Positions 1 to 7,038 of a DNA stretch of 64,000 nt are shown piece by piece. The stretch's first letter is position 1; every line of letters starts with the position of its first letter. The notes below the pieces were generated by a model, which was not told the DNA's origin, did no database searches, and was given only the letters and a program-made list of their open reading frames with translations. The position numbers and the translations under genes were made by a program. Origin of the DNA: Paludibacteraceae bacterium. Lineage in GTDB: Bacteria; Bacteroidota; Bacteroidia; Bacteroidales; Paludibacteraceae. Location of the stretch: NCBI GenBank assembly GCA_017550335.1, contig JAFZPM010000027.1, positions 98,759-162,758 of the forward strand, in the 5' to 3' direction.

Positions 1-488
1 ATTACGCGTTCGATGAGTTCAATAGACTGCAGCTCGCTGTCGATATGAATAAATTGTTGGTGCCTACCCCTTATGGTAATTCTGACCAATATGAATCCGA
101 GGAGGAGTTCAAAAAGGCGGTGAATGACTACGAGACGACGTCGTCCATTGGTGGTATCTTCAAGTCTTTGGGTGACGCCCCTGATGGTTTCAAGGAGGAA
201 CTTAGGGAAATCAATTTCTCTGTGGGTCTGGAATATTCCTACAACAATAAATTCATGGTGAGGGGTGGTTACTTCAACGAGAACAAGTACAAGGGTAACC
301 GTAAGTACTTCACCGTGGGCGCAGGATTCAACCTCAGTATTTTCCAACTGAGTGCGGCTTATGTGATCACTACCGCTCAGACTAATCCGTTGGACAAAAC
401 TTTGCGTTTCTCCCTTGGCTTCGACATGGGTGGCCTGAGGAATATCTTCGGCGTGAATGCTGACAACGGGGTTCCCGATGTCGAATGA
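1..488 (+). CDS. porV: T9SS outer-membrane protein PorV, C-terminal part (5' end outside window)
   Basis: The open frame runs in from the window edge (first full codon at 3) and ends at 488, so the N-terminus is missing and the ATG at 45 is internal. The visible part has alternating beta-strand sequence with Gly/aromatic patterning: FMVRGGYFNE, KYFTVGAGF, and a late TLRFSLGFD strand. It ends in a short polar tail. This matches the C-terminal half of PorV/LptO, the barrel that takes T9SS cargo from the translocon and presents it to the sortase. Cargo genes with sorting tails and a plug gene in the same window fit. The PorV-versus-PorQ choice rests on remembered family features. A strong terminator follows. 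Confidence 0.72.
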   Translation, partial: YAFDEFNRLQLAVDMNKLLVPTPYGNSDQYESEEEFKKAVNDYETTSSIGGIFKSLGDAPDGFKEELREINFSVGLEYSYNNKFMVRGGYFNENKYKGNRKYFTVGAGFNLSIFQLSAAYVITTAQTNPLDKTLRFSLGFDMGGLRNIFGVNADNGVPDVE

Positions 489-517
489 TGAGAGTCTTCC
501 TCTTAGGATACAATAGG

Positions 518-546
518 AAAGTGCGGTTTCATGCCGCACTTTTTTT
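518..546 (+). terminator. Intrinsic terminator after porV
   Basis: Stem AAAGTGCGG / CCGCACTTT closes a short loop and runs into seven T residues. Confidence 0.85.
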
Positions 547-629
547 GTGCATATGTTTCGTTTTCTCTCTTCGGAAGAGATGCCGTTTCACTTTCTTTCG
601 TAATTTCGCGGTCTAATTTGTATGGTTGA

Positions 630-1838
630 ATGGATTGCCCGAAAGATAGATTGTTCACGATGAGCTTCGTCTGCTCCTGCAGCGCGAATTTCCTCCTCTT
701 CTTCTCCTTCTACCTGATCATGCCTATCTTAGCCATGTATCTGATAGAGGTCTTCTCCGTGCCTGAGTCTACGGTGGGGGCGGTCCTTTCCTGCTACACG
801 CTGGCTTGCCTGTTCGTCCGTCCCTTCTCGGGTTATCTGGTGGACACTTTCCAGCGCAAACCGCTCTATCTGATGGCCCTCTCGGTCTTTGTCCTCCTCT
901 TCGCGGGGTACCCTTGCGTGAAGACGGTCTTCCTCTTCGCCTTGCTCCGCGTGATGCACGGACTGGCCTTTGGCATGGTCTCCATATCGAGCAATACGAT
1001 CGTGATCGACATCATGCCTTCCAGCCGCAGAGGCGAGGGCTTGGGTTACTTCGGACTCTCCAACAACTTCGCCATGGCTACGGGCCCGATGGTGGGTATG
1101 TGGCTCTTGGACCATTATAGCTACGAGACGATCTTCTACTCCTCCTTCTGCGTGAGCCTCTGCTCCTTCCTGATCGGTAGCCTGATCAAGACGAAGTACC
1201 GCCCGAAGTCGGACGTGAAGGAGAAGCTCTCGTTGGACCGTTTTTTCCTGAAGAAGGGTGTGCCTGCGGGCATCAATCTTTTCTTCCTCGCCATCCCTTA
1301 TGGGGTCATGACCTCCTTCATCGCCTTGTACGCGAAGGAGCTCTCCGTCGAGGGGAATCCCTCCTTCTTCTACCTCTTCCTGGCTTCAGGCATCGCCTTG
1401 TCGCGTATCTTTTCGGGCAAGTTGGTGGATAGGGGTAAGATGTTGCTCATGATCAAGGTGGGTATCGCCGCTGGCGGATTCGCCTACCTCTTGCTGGGTG
1501 CCTTGCCTTATTTGGGCATTCCGGCGGACTATATGCGTGCGACCTTCTTCTTTGTCGCGCTCTTGATCGGTATGGGTTACGGGACGATCTTCCCTGCCAT
1601 GAACTCCCTGTTCGTCGCGCTCGCACCGAACAACAAACGTGGTACGGCTACCTCCACCTACCTCACTTCGTGGGATATCGGGATCGGTGTGGGGCTGTTC
1701 GGGGGCGGCTGCCTGAGCGAATGGACCTCTTTCTCCACCACCTTCTGCGTCGGTGGATTGCTGGACATGGTCGCCCTGACACTCTTCGCCTCCTTCACGG
1801 CCTCGCATTTCCTGCGTAACCGTGTGCGTGAGGCTTGA
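630..1838 (+). CDS. Major facilitator superfamily transporter
   Basis: A 402-residue protein with about twelve hydrophobic segments and the loop signature GYLVDTFQRKP between the second and third helices, close to the MFS motif GxLaDrxGrkp. A second copy, SGKLVDRGKM, lies after the central loop (residues about 190-205). The substrate cannot be read from the sequence; drug or sugar efflux are the common roles of such single-domain permeases. ATG at 630 places the first helix about 10 residues in and is the natural start. It is followed 58 bp later by miaA on the same strand, possibly co-transcribed. Confidence 0.85.
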   Translation: MDCPKDRLFTMSFVCSCSANFLLFFSFYLIMPILAMYLIEVFSVPESTVGAVLSCYTLACLFVRPFSGYLVDTFQRKPLYLMALSVFVLLFAGYPCVKTVFLFALLRVMHGLAFGMVSISSNTIVIDIMPSSRRGEGLGYFGLSNNFAMATGPMVGMWLLDHYSYETIFYSSFCVSLCSFLIGSLIKTKYRPKSDVKEKLSLDRFFLKKGVPAGINLFFLAIPYGVMTSFIALYAKELSVEGNPSFFYLFLASGIALSRIFSGKLVDRGKMLLMIKVGIAAGGFAYLLLGALPYLGIPADYMRATFFFVALLIGMGYGTIFPAMNSLFVALAPNNKRGTATSTYLTSWDIGIGVGLFGGGCLSEWTSFSTTFCVGGLLDMVALTLFASFTASHFLRNRVREA

Positions 1839-1896
1839 TGGCTTCCCTCGTTTTGATTATCTTTGGACGTTGATATGAACTTAAGAATAGCTCGTT

Positions 1897-2811
1897 ATGG
1901 CTTATGATATGCTGACGATACTGGGACCGACCGCAAGTGGGAAGACCACCTTGGCGGCTCACTTGGCCCGCCGCTTGGGGGCTGAGATCATCAGTGCGGA
2001 CTCCCGCCAGATCTACCGTGGCATGGACATCGGCACGGGGAAGGACCTCTCCGACTATGTGGTCGATGGTGTCTCCATCCCTTACCACCTGATCGACATC
2101 GCCGACCCGGGGTACAAGTACAATCTTTTCGAGTACCAGCGTGATTTCCTGTCCGCATACCAGGATATCAAGGGGAGGGGAGTATTCCCTATTCTCTGTG
2201 GGGGAACCGGTCTCTACATCGAGTCGGTCCTCAAAGCCTATAAGATGATGCCTGTGCCTCAGAACGAGGAGCTAAGGCAGTCGCTGGAGGGTAAATCGTT
2301 GGAGGAGCTGACGGCTATCCTGTCCACCTACAAGACGTTGCACAACACGACCGACGTGGACACCGCCAAGCGTGCGATACGTGCCATAGAGATCTGCGAG
2401 TATTATCGTAGCCATCCGCAGGACTTTGTCGATTTCCCAGACATCAATTGCCTTGTCGTGGGGGTGGATATCGCGCGTGACCTGCGTCGTGAGAAGATCT
2501 CCAAACGGTTGCGGGCTAGGCTGGACGAGGGCATGGTGGACGAGGTGCGTCGCATCTTGGATTCAGGTGTCTCCTCGGAGGATATGATCTACTATGGTTT
2601 GGAATATAAATACCTGACGAACTATGTGATTGGTAACCTCACGTATGAGCAGATGGTCTCCGAGCTGGAGATCGCCATCCATCAGTTCGCGAAACGGCAG
2701 ATGACCTGGTTCAGGGGAATGGAGCGCCGTGGTTTCACTATCCATTGGGTGGACGCATGCTTGCCGATGGATGAGAAGGTGGAGGTTATCTGCAAGTTGT
2801 TGCAGGCTTAG
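1897..2811 (+). CDS. miaA: tRNA dimethylallyltransferase
   Basis: MiaA transfers a dimethylallyl group to N6 of A37 in tRNAs reading U-starting codons. The 304-residue product has the P-loop GPTASGKT (residues 9-16), then SADSRQIYRGMDIGTGK and the HLIDI motif typical of the family. Length is usual for MiaA. The C-terminal FAKRQMTWFRGM matches the conserved K-R-Q-x-T-W-F-R end of the catalytic domain. No terminator follows; the next 190 bp hold a decayed palindrome and tandem repeats before the convergent plug gene. Confidence 0.97.
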   Translation: MAYDMLTILGPTASGKTTLAAHLARRLGAEIISADSRQIYRGMDIGTGKDLSDYVVDGVSIPYHLIDIADPGYKYNLFEYQRDFLSAYQDIKGRGVFPILCGGTGLYIESVLKAYKMMPVPQNEELRQSLEGKSLEELTAILSTYKTLHNTTDVDTAKRAIRAIEICEYYRSHPQDFVDFPDINCLVVGVDIARDLRREKISKRLRARLDEGMVDEVRRILDSGVSSEDMIYYGLEYKYLTNYVIGNLTYEQMVSELEIAIHQFAKRQMTWFRGMERRGFTIHWVDACLPMDEKVEVICKLLQA

Positions 2812-2950
2812 TATATCTTCTATAAACAGTTATATGCCACTCAATAGTGATATTGATATTGGTATTGCGAAAAATAATCCTATCATTATGTAATTCAATC
2901 GATTACATTTCTTCAGTAAATCATTATATCCGTTTTTGGATCGTTTCATT

Positions 2951-2978
2951 GTAGAGACGCACGGCCGTGCGCCTATAC
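2951..2978. repeat. Interspersed 28-bp palindrome, decayed copy
   Basis: The left arm GTAGAGACGCACGG is intact; the right arm carries two changes relative to the perfect copies at 58788 and 63623. It runs directly into the octamer repeat that follows. Confidence 0.8.
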
Positions 2979-3012
2979 AATTATCAATTATCAATTATCA
3001 ATTATCAATTTT
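2977..3012. repeat. A/T-rich short tandem repeat (ATTATCAA octamer)
   Basis: About four copies of ATTATCAA, the last one degenerating to ATTTTCAA. The stop codon and last residues (KIDN) of the minus-strand plug gene are encoded by this repeat. Confidence 0.85.
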
Positions 3013-4341
3013 CAATTTCTTATATCCTATGCATCGATCGTACCCGATGGAATAATCGTGAAAATACACAAAAATCTCGTATTCATTCTCCGTTTGATAA
3101 AAACTGCCGTCAATGCTGATCTCATCAATAGTTTTGAAATCGGCTGACGCTTTTACATATTTATAACTGTAATATCCTTGTTTCAACAATATAGTCGCTT
3201 CGTATTGCTGTTTTTCTTCGTTGTAGGTCATCTTGTTTTCATCGGTGAGTTTCCAATTGTTGAAACCGCCGAACACGTACACGTCTAGCGTATCATATAA
3301 ATTTCGGTGATATTTGAGTGTGAATTTCACTTTGGCATAGTCGGCGCTTGCACCTTCGTAAATGCCTGGATTATTATCGTCCTGAATAAGGAACTTTCCA
3401 TTAAGGTCGGTGGTGGAAGTGTAGGCGGCGTGCCAGTCATTGTCGGGATGGAGAAGAACGGTATATTTTCCATCTTTTTTGCCGATAAACTCAACTGGAG
3501 CAGTTGCTATCCGTAAATTTTTGAAGTTAAAATTGTGAAACTCGTTGCCCCCTTGAAAAATAGCGTTTCTATTGTCGTTGAACACCAATGTGCCATCGCC
3601 CGAAACATGATTTGGTTTGATTCCGCTGATCGTTTTGTCCCAACGGCCATTTTGTTGATACACAACGAATAAATCCTTGTTGAACGTCGATAAATCAAAT
3701 CTGTGTGGAATGATTTTCATCGTAATCTGTTGCGAATCGTCCATATACTGCACAAGATTTGGACGGATTACATCCGCTTGGATTTCAACAAGTTGTTCGG
3801 TTACAACAAACCGTTTTTGAAAAAGTATGATTTCATCGTCTTCTACAACCTGCAAAATGTAGTTTCCCGACAGCAGAAACTTGAAATTCGGCACCTGAGA
3901 CCCGGAGACAGGGAAAGCTCTGCTATAGTTCACATACGGCACGGTCGTGCTGTACGAATGTTCGGCAGCGTCGCCGTCAAACAAGAAATCTTCGTCTTTT
4001 ATTTTTATATATTCCGATTCAACGAGATTGGATTTCCGCCAGTTACGGTCACAGTGGATGATGCGGAAACTGAGAGAACGAATGCCATCTCCCAAAATGT
4101 CAAAATCTAACTCCAAGCCTTTATTTTCGCCAACTAAGGGAATCACAGGTGTGCTGAGCGAATCACCCTTTGCAGGTCCGATAGCAATTGACCATGCGGA
4201 AATTCTCGTTTTCTCAACTGGCCGAAATCTGACAGATTTTATTTTCGCATCTCCAGGATTAACATACTGGTCGTACATAATCTGCGACCAAGCGCAAATA
4301 CTTGATACTAACGTTATTATTATTGTAAGGACGAAACGCAT
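2998..4341 (-). CDS. T9SS plug protein (DUF5103)
   Basis: A 447-residue secreted protein with signal peptide MRFVLTIIITLVSSICAWSQ. It follows the DUF5103 pattern: an N-terminal block with MYDQYVNPGDAKIKSVRF, a core with FRIIHCDRNW, YSRAFPVSGSQVP and GNYILQVV, and a C-terminal beta-sandwich containing DVYVFGGFNNWKL. In the family this protein plugs the SprA translocon of the T9SS from the outside. It is a stand-alone minus-strand gene, convergent with miaA. The last few residues lie in a tandem repeat. AT content is higher than in the neighbouring housekeeping genes. Confidence 0.85.
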   Translation of the reverse strand: MRFVLTIIITLVSSICAWSQIMYDQYVNPGDAKIKSVRFRPVEKTRISAWSIAIGPAKGDSLSTPVIPLVGENKGLELDFDILGDGIRSLSFRIIHCDRNWRKSNLVESEYIKIKDEDFLFDGDAAEHSYSTTVPYVNYSRAFPVSGSQVPNFKFLLSGNYILQVVEDDEIILFQKRFVVTEQLVEIQADVIRPNLVQYMDDSQQITMKIIPHRFDLSTFNKDLFVVYQQNGRWDKTISGIKPNHVSGDGTLVFNDNRNAIFQGGNEFHNFNFKNLRIATAPVEFIGKKDGKYTVLLHPDNDWHAAYTSTTDLNGKFLIQDDNNPGIYEGASADYAKVKFTLKYHRNLYDTLDVYVFGGFNNWKLTDENKMTYNEEKQQYEATILLKQGYYSYKYVKASADFKTIDEISIDGSFYQTENEYEIFVYFHDYSIGYDRCIGYKKLKIDN

Positions 4342-4458
4342 ATGTTTTAAGAAATAAAAATCGACAATTATTTGTTTTAAGTACTATAATTCTCTTTATG
4401 TTAAAAACAGAAGAGGATGATTAAAAATGAAAAAAAGTTTTCGCATATGTTTGTGTTA

Positions 4459-4516
4459 TCGAATTGATTTACCTACAAAAATAAAATTATTTTGTCGGAT
4501 GAAGAAAAATTAGGGC
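4459..4516. repeat. 58-bp direct repeat, copy 1 (insertion-sequence scar)
   Basis: Aligns with 5932-5989 with three mismatches over 58 bases (shared end GGATGAAGAAAAATTAGGGC). It ends where IS982-like coding sequence begins. Copy 2 continues into the leader of an IS3-type orfA, so the repeat is probably the end of that element. Confidence 0.8.
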
Positions 4517-4713
4517 TCAACTTTATGTTTGCACCAGCTAACGTTGGCAACAGACATCCATTTGATTATAAGTGTTTCGTAGACTTTGTCTATGGGAAAC
4601 TTGTTGCAGACAAGGGGTATATAAGCAACCTGTTTTAACGCCTTTTTGTTGACGGAATACAGCTGATAAGAAAGCTAAAGAACAATATGAAGGGTGCGTT
4701 AATGAGTTACAAT
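4516..4713 (+). pseudogene. IS982-family transposase remnant with in-frame stop
   Basis: The plus-strand frame in phase with 4516 reads LNFMFAPANVGNRHPF, then FGKLVADKGY-like sequence (YGKLVADKGYISNLF), a TAA at 4636, then LFVDGIQLIRKLKNNMKG. This is the recognisable central part of an IS982-type DDE transposase. Both ends are missing and a stop interrupts it, so it cannot be active. Its 3' part overlaps the last codons of the minus-strand gene ending at 4699. Confidence 0.75.
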
Positions 4714-5730
4714 AATATCATACAGCCCATTTCCCTCTACTAATACAGACAATCTTTCCTCACCATTCTCATCATATAAGACATAACGATTCGGCATTGA
4801 CAAATCCACACATTCATTTATAAAATCAGCAAGCAAAGACAAATTCAAATTTTCGAAAGAAGAGACAAAAGAATTAGAATCCGCCCTTGGGGAAAAAGAA
4901 AAACCATGAGTTCCTCTTTCATATTCAAATTGTCCATCATATTTTCCTTCTTTTCTTTTCACTAATACATAGGAAGCCCTGGAAGAACAAGAGACCTGAC
5001 AATCCCACTCATCCAAGAAAAACTCATCGTGATGAAAATCATAGTTTCCATCAAAAAAATATAAATTTCCATTCTCACAATTGCGACACTTCTCCAAAAA
5101 AGCGGACAATTTCTCTTTACTATCATTCATTTCAACGAAACGGAACAAATACAAATCCTCAGCGCAAATATTAGAATTTCGCATATTTTCAATCACTTGA
5201 AATCTATGGCAAAAAGAAGAAACCGTATTAAGTGACAAATAATTGAAAGATACTATTATAAAAAAAAGAGATAAAACATATAACAAGAAAGAAACAACTA
5301 TCCGCAATGGCACCTGAACTTCTTTCGAACATTTCTCCTTCAACAATATGCACAATACATATACTGAAATCACCTCTAAGGCACATTTGGACAAAATAAC
5401 AAAGAAAACGAAATTAGGAATTAAAACAAGGAAAGACAAAATCATAGACCAATAGAATAATTTCTTATACTCATTCATTTGTCTCAACACCCAAGAGAAA
5501 AAGAAACCCATAAAAGAAAAGAAGACAACATCCCTACCAAAGAAAGAATGCATGTCAATATACGTTTCTTCCTTTAAAAAGAAAAGCAGCAAAAAAGTTG
5601 TCACACAAAAACACACTATTTTTCTCATAGGCAAATCAACATTCGATAGTAATGCAATAAGAATTGCATTGACGAATAGAAACACGCCTGACAAGTGACA
5701 CAAATTCAAGTATAACTCAACAAAAACCAT
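4699..5730 (-). CDS. Unknown membrane protein, AT-rich island
   Basis: Not recognised. The 343-residue product starts with about six hydrophobic segments (residues 1-180: LIALLSNV, VTTFLLLFFL, FFSFMGFFFSWVL, MILSFLVLIPNFVFFVIL, VVSFLLYVLSLFFIIVSF). A soluble acidic C-terminal part of about 160 residues follows. Codon use is AT-rich, unlike the genes on either side. The start lies 3 bp after the stop of a truncated upstream frame. The last codons (YDIIVTH) lie in IS982-derived sequence, so the original C-terminus may have been lost. The setting suggests acquired DNA; an immunity-type role is possible but unsupported. Confidence 0.6.
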   Translation of the reverse strand: MVFVELYLNLCHLSGVFLFVNAILIALLSNVDLPMRKIVCFCVTTFLLLFFLKEETYIDMHSFFGRDVVFFSFMGFFFSWVLRQMNEYKKLFYWSMILSFLVLIPNFVFFVILSKCALEVISVYVLCILLKEKCSKEVQVPLRIVVSFLLYVLSLFFIIVSFNYLSLNTVSSFCHRFQVIENMRNSNICAEDLYLFRFVEMNDSKEKLSAFLEKCRNCENGNLYFFDGNYDFHHDEFFLDEWDCQVSCSSRASYVLVKRKEGKYDGQFEYERGTHGFSFSPRADSNSFVSSFENLNLSLLADFINECVDLSMPNRYVLYDENGEERLSVLVEGNGLYDIIVTH

Positions 5731-5733
5731 CTT

Positions 5734-5931
5734 CTACTTTTTTAGTATAACATAACATTTATATTTTATTTGAGTCTTAAACGGAGAACATCCATAATGT
5801 TGTTGCAACCAAAAGAATGCATTCATACAAGCCATCCAATGTTTAATGCCAGGATTACAAATATCCCCAAAATCAGAACCATACCAATCCGATATTGTAA
5901 TATCCGTCTCCAACAAATAGTAATTATGTTT
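5734..5931 (-). pseudogene. Truncated unknown gene, 3' end only
   Basis: A minus-strand frame encodes a Cys/Trp-rich peptide (segments ISDWYGSDFGDICNPG and HWMACMNAFFWLQQ). It has no ATG. Upstream it stays open into the 58-bp repeat and stops at 5983-5985, so its 5' end appears to have been replaced by the repeat. The 3-bp gap to the next gene suggests they were once one transcription unit. Family not recognised. Confidence 0.4.
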
Positions 5932-5989
5932 TCGAATTGATTTACCTTCAAAAATAGAATTATTTTGCCGGATGAAGAAAAATTAGGGC
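5932..5989. repeat. 58-bp direct repeat, copy 2
   Basis: Three mismatches to 4459-4516. It continues into GGCGGTATAATACTGCC, an imperfect hairpin, and the leader of an IS3-type orfA. Confidence 0.8.
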
Positions 5990-6054
5990 GGTATAATACT
6001 GCCTATTTTTAGAACCAGTTGCTAAATAAGAAAATAAAACTTAGATTGGCAGGC

Positions 6055-6155
6055 ATGGAAAGTAAAAGAGGAAATTTCACAGCAGAGTTCAATGCTCAAG
6101 TTGCCATCGAGGCATTGAAGGGTCAAGAGACATTGGCACAGTTGTCAGAGAGGTC
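6055..6155 (+). pseudogene. IS3-type transposase OrfA remnant (N-terminus)
   Basis: The frame from ATG 6055 reads MESKRGNFTAEFNAQVAIEA then LKGQETLAQLSER. This is the standard opening of the helix-turn-helix OrfA of IS3-family elements. After about 33 residues similarity stops abruptly; no orfB or right end follows. It is a dead fragment next to the unknown membrane gene at 6218-6703. Confidence 0.75.
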
Positions 6156-6217
6156 TCAAACCTATCTTCCTTCTAAATGTCTTTTTTTGAGGAAACAACA
6201 TAGTCCATTTAGCCATA

Positions 6218-6703
6218 TTAATCACGCCTCACATCTTTTATGAATTTATAAATACGCTGAATCATATTTACTCGGCCAAACAAAGAACAGACAAAACAAT
6301 ATTTACCCAAATATATTATTATCGCAAAAAGAATAGTAGGGAATTGTAAAATATAACGGTTAATAAAATCCCATTCGTCCATGTTCATTGCTGAATTCTT
6401 CCAACTCGGAGTACTCCAATGAAGAATTTCTAATTGACAAGCGACACCAAAGGGAAATAACAAAACCACAATCAACAGCTTGGTTATAATCGACAAAATA
6501 TGCCTTAGTTTACTCTGAGTTTTACCTATAAAATGCAAAAGGGGAAGGAACAATCCTACCATGACAAATTGAATAAAAACGAAAAATCCAGTTAAAAACA
6601 TTTCAATATCATTTCCTTTAACTGAAACTTGACATGAAATCAAAAAAAGCATCAAAGATTCCACACATGATTCTATAAACAAATTAATCGCAATTTTTAT
6701 CAT
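6218..6703 (-). CDS. Small unknown membrane protein
   Basis: Not recognised. The 161-residue product has about four hydrophobic segments (LFLISCQV; MFLTGFFVFIQFVMVGLFLPLL; IITKLLIVVLLFPFG; FPTILFAIIIYLGKYCFVCSLF) and a basic C-terminal tail. ATG at 6703 overlaps the TGA of an 18-codon upstream frame by ATGA. It is AT-rich like its neighbours and sits against a broken IS3 fragment, so recent acquisition is likely. Confidence 0.6.
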   Translation of the reverse strand: MIKIAINLFIESCVESLMLFLISCQVSVKGNDIEMFLTGFFVFIQFVMVGLFLPLLHFIGKTQSKLRHILSIITKLLIVVLLFPFGVACQLEILHWSTPSWKNSAMNMDEWDFINRYILQFPTILFAIIIYLGKYCFVCSLFGRVNMIQRIYKFIKDVRRD

Positions 6704-6756
6704 TTCATCTTCACTTTAAAAAGAATAACTTTGTTTTCTATCTCACTATTTTTCAT
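6700..6756 (-). CDS. Possible 18-residue leader peptide
   Basis: An ATG at 6756 opens a frame of 18 codons (MKNSEIENKVILFKVKMK) whose TGA overlaps the ATG of the membrane gene at 6703. A match to the -7 box (TATATTTG on the minus strand, 6783-6790) lies about 27 bp upstream. Overlap and promoter position suggest a translated coupling leader, but the frame is short enough to arise by chance. Confidence 0.3.
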   Translation of the reverse strand: MKNSEIENKVILFKVKMK

Positions 6757-6782
6757 GTCACTCTTCACCTTTGTTTGTCTCT

Positions 6783-6790
6783 CAAATATA
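6783..6790 (-). promoter_or_regulatory. Candidate -7 box for the 6700-6703 gene pair
   Basis: TATATTTG on the minus strand fits TAnnTTTG. No clear -33 TTG was assigned. Confidence 0.35.
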
Positions 6791-6926
6791 TTAAAATAAT
6801 ACACATGCCCTTCCACCATAGCGTGATTTTTTGCGGATGCCCCATCTGCCCGTATTTTGATTGTTTTTTCCTGTCAACCTCCCTTTTTTGTCGCTTTGCC
6901 CCGATAATTTTGTATTTTTCTAAAAA

Positions 6927-6972
6927 TACCCCCTAATTTTTAGGGGTACAATCTAAAAATTATGTAATTTTG
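6927..6972 (+). promoter_or_regulatory. glnN promoter with upstream inverted repeat
   Basis: TAATTTTG at 6965-6972 is a -7 box about 65 bp before the ATG. Just upstream, TACCCC and GGGGTA form an inverted repeat with a 10-bp A/T spacer (about 6927-6948) where a -33 TTG would be expected and is missing. This looks like a promoter that depends on an activator or is covered by a repressor. The regulator is unknown. Confidence 0.5.
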
Positions 6973-7038
6973 CGCAACATTCCTATGCTGACGAGGGGGT
7001 GTTTCGTGAATTTATAGTCTTATTAAAAAATATCTTGT

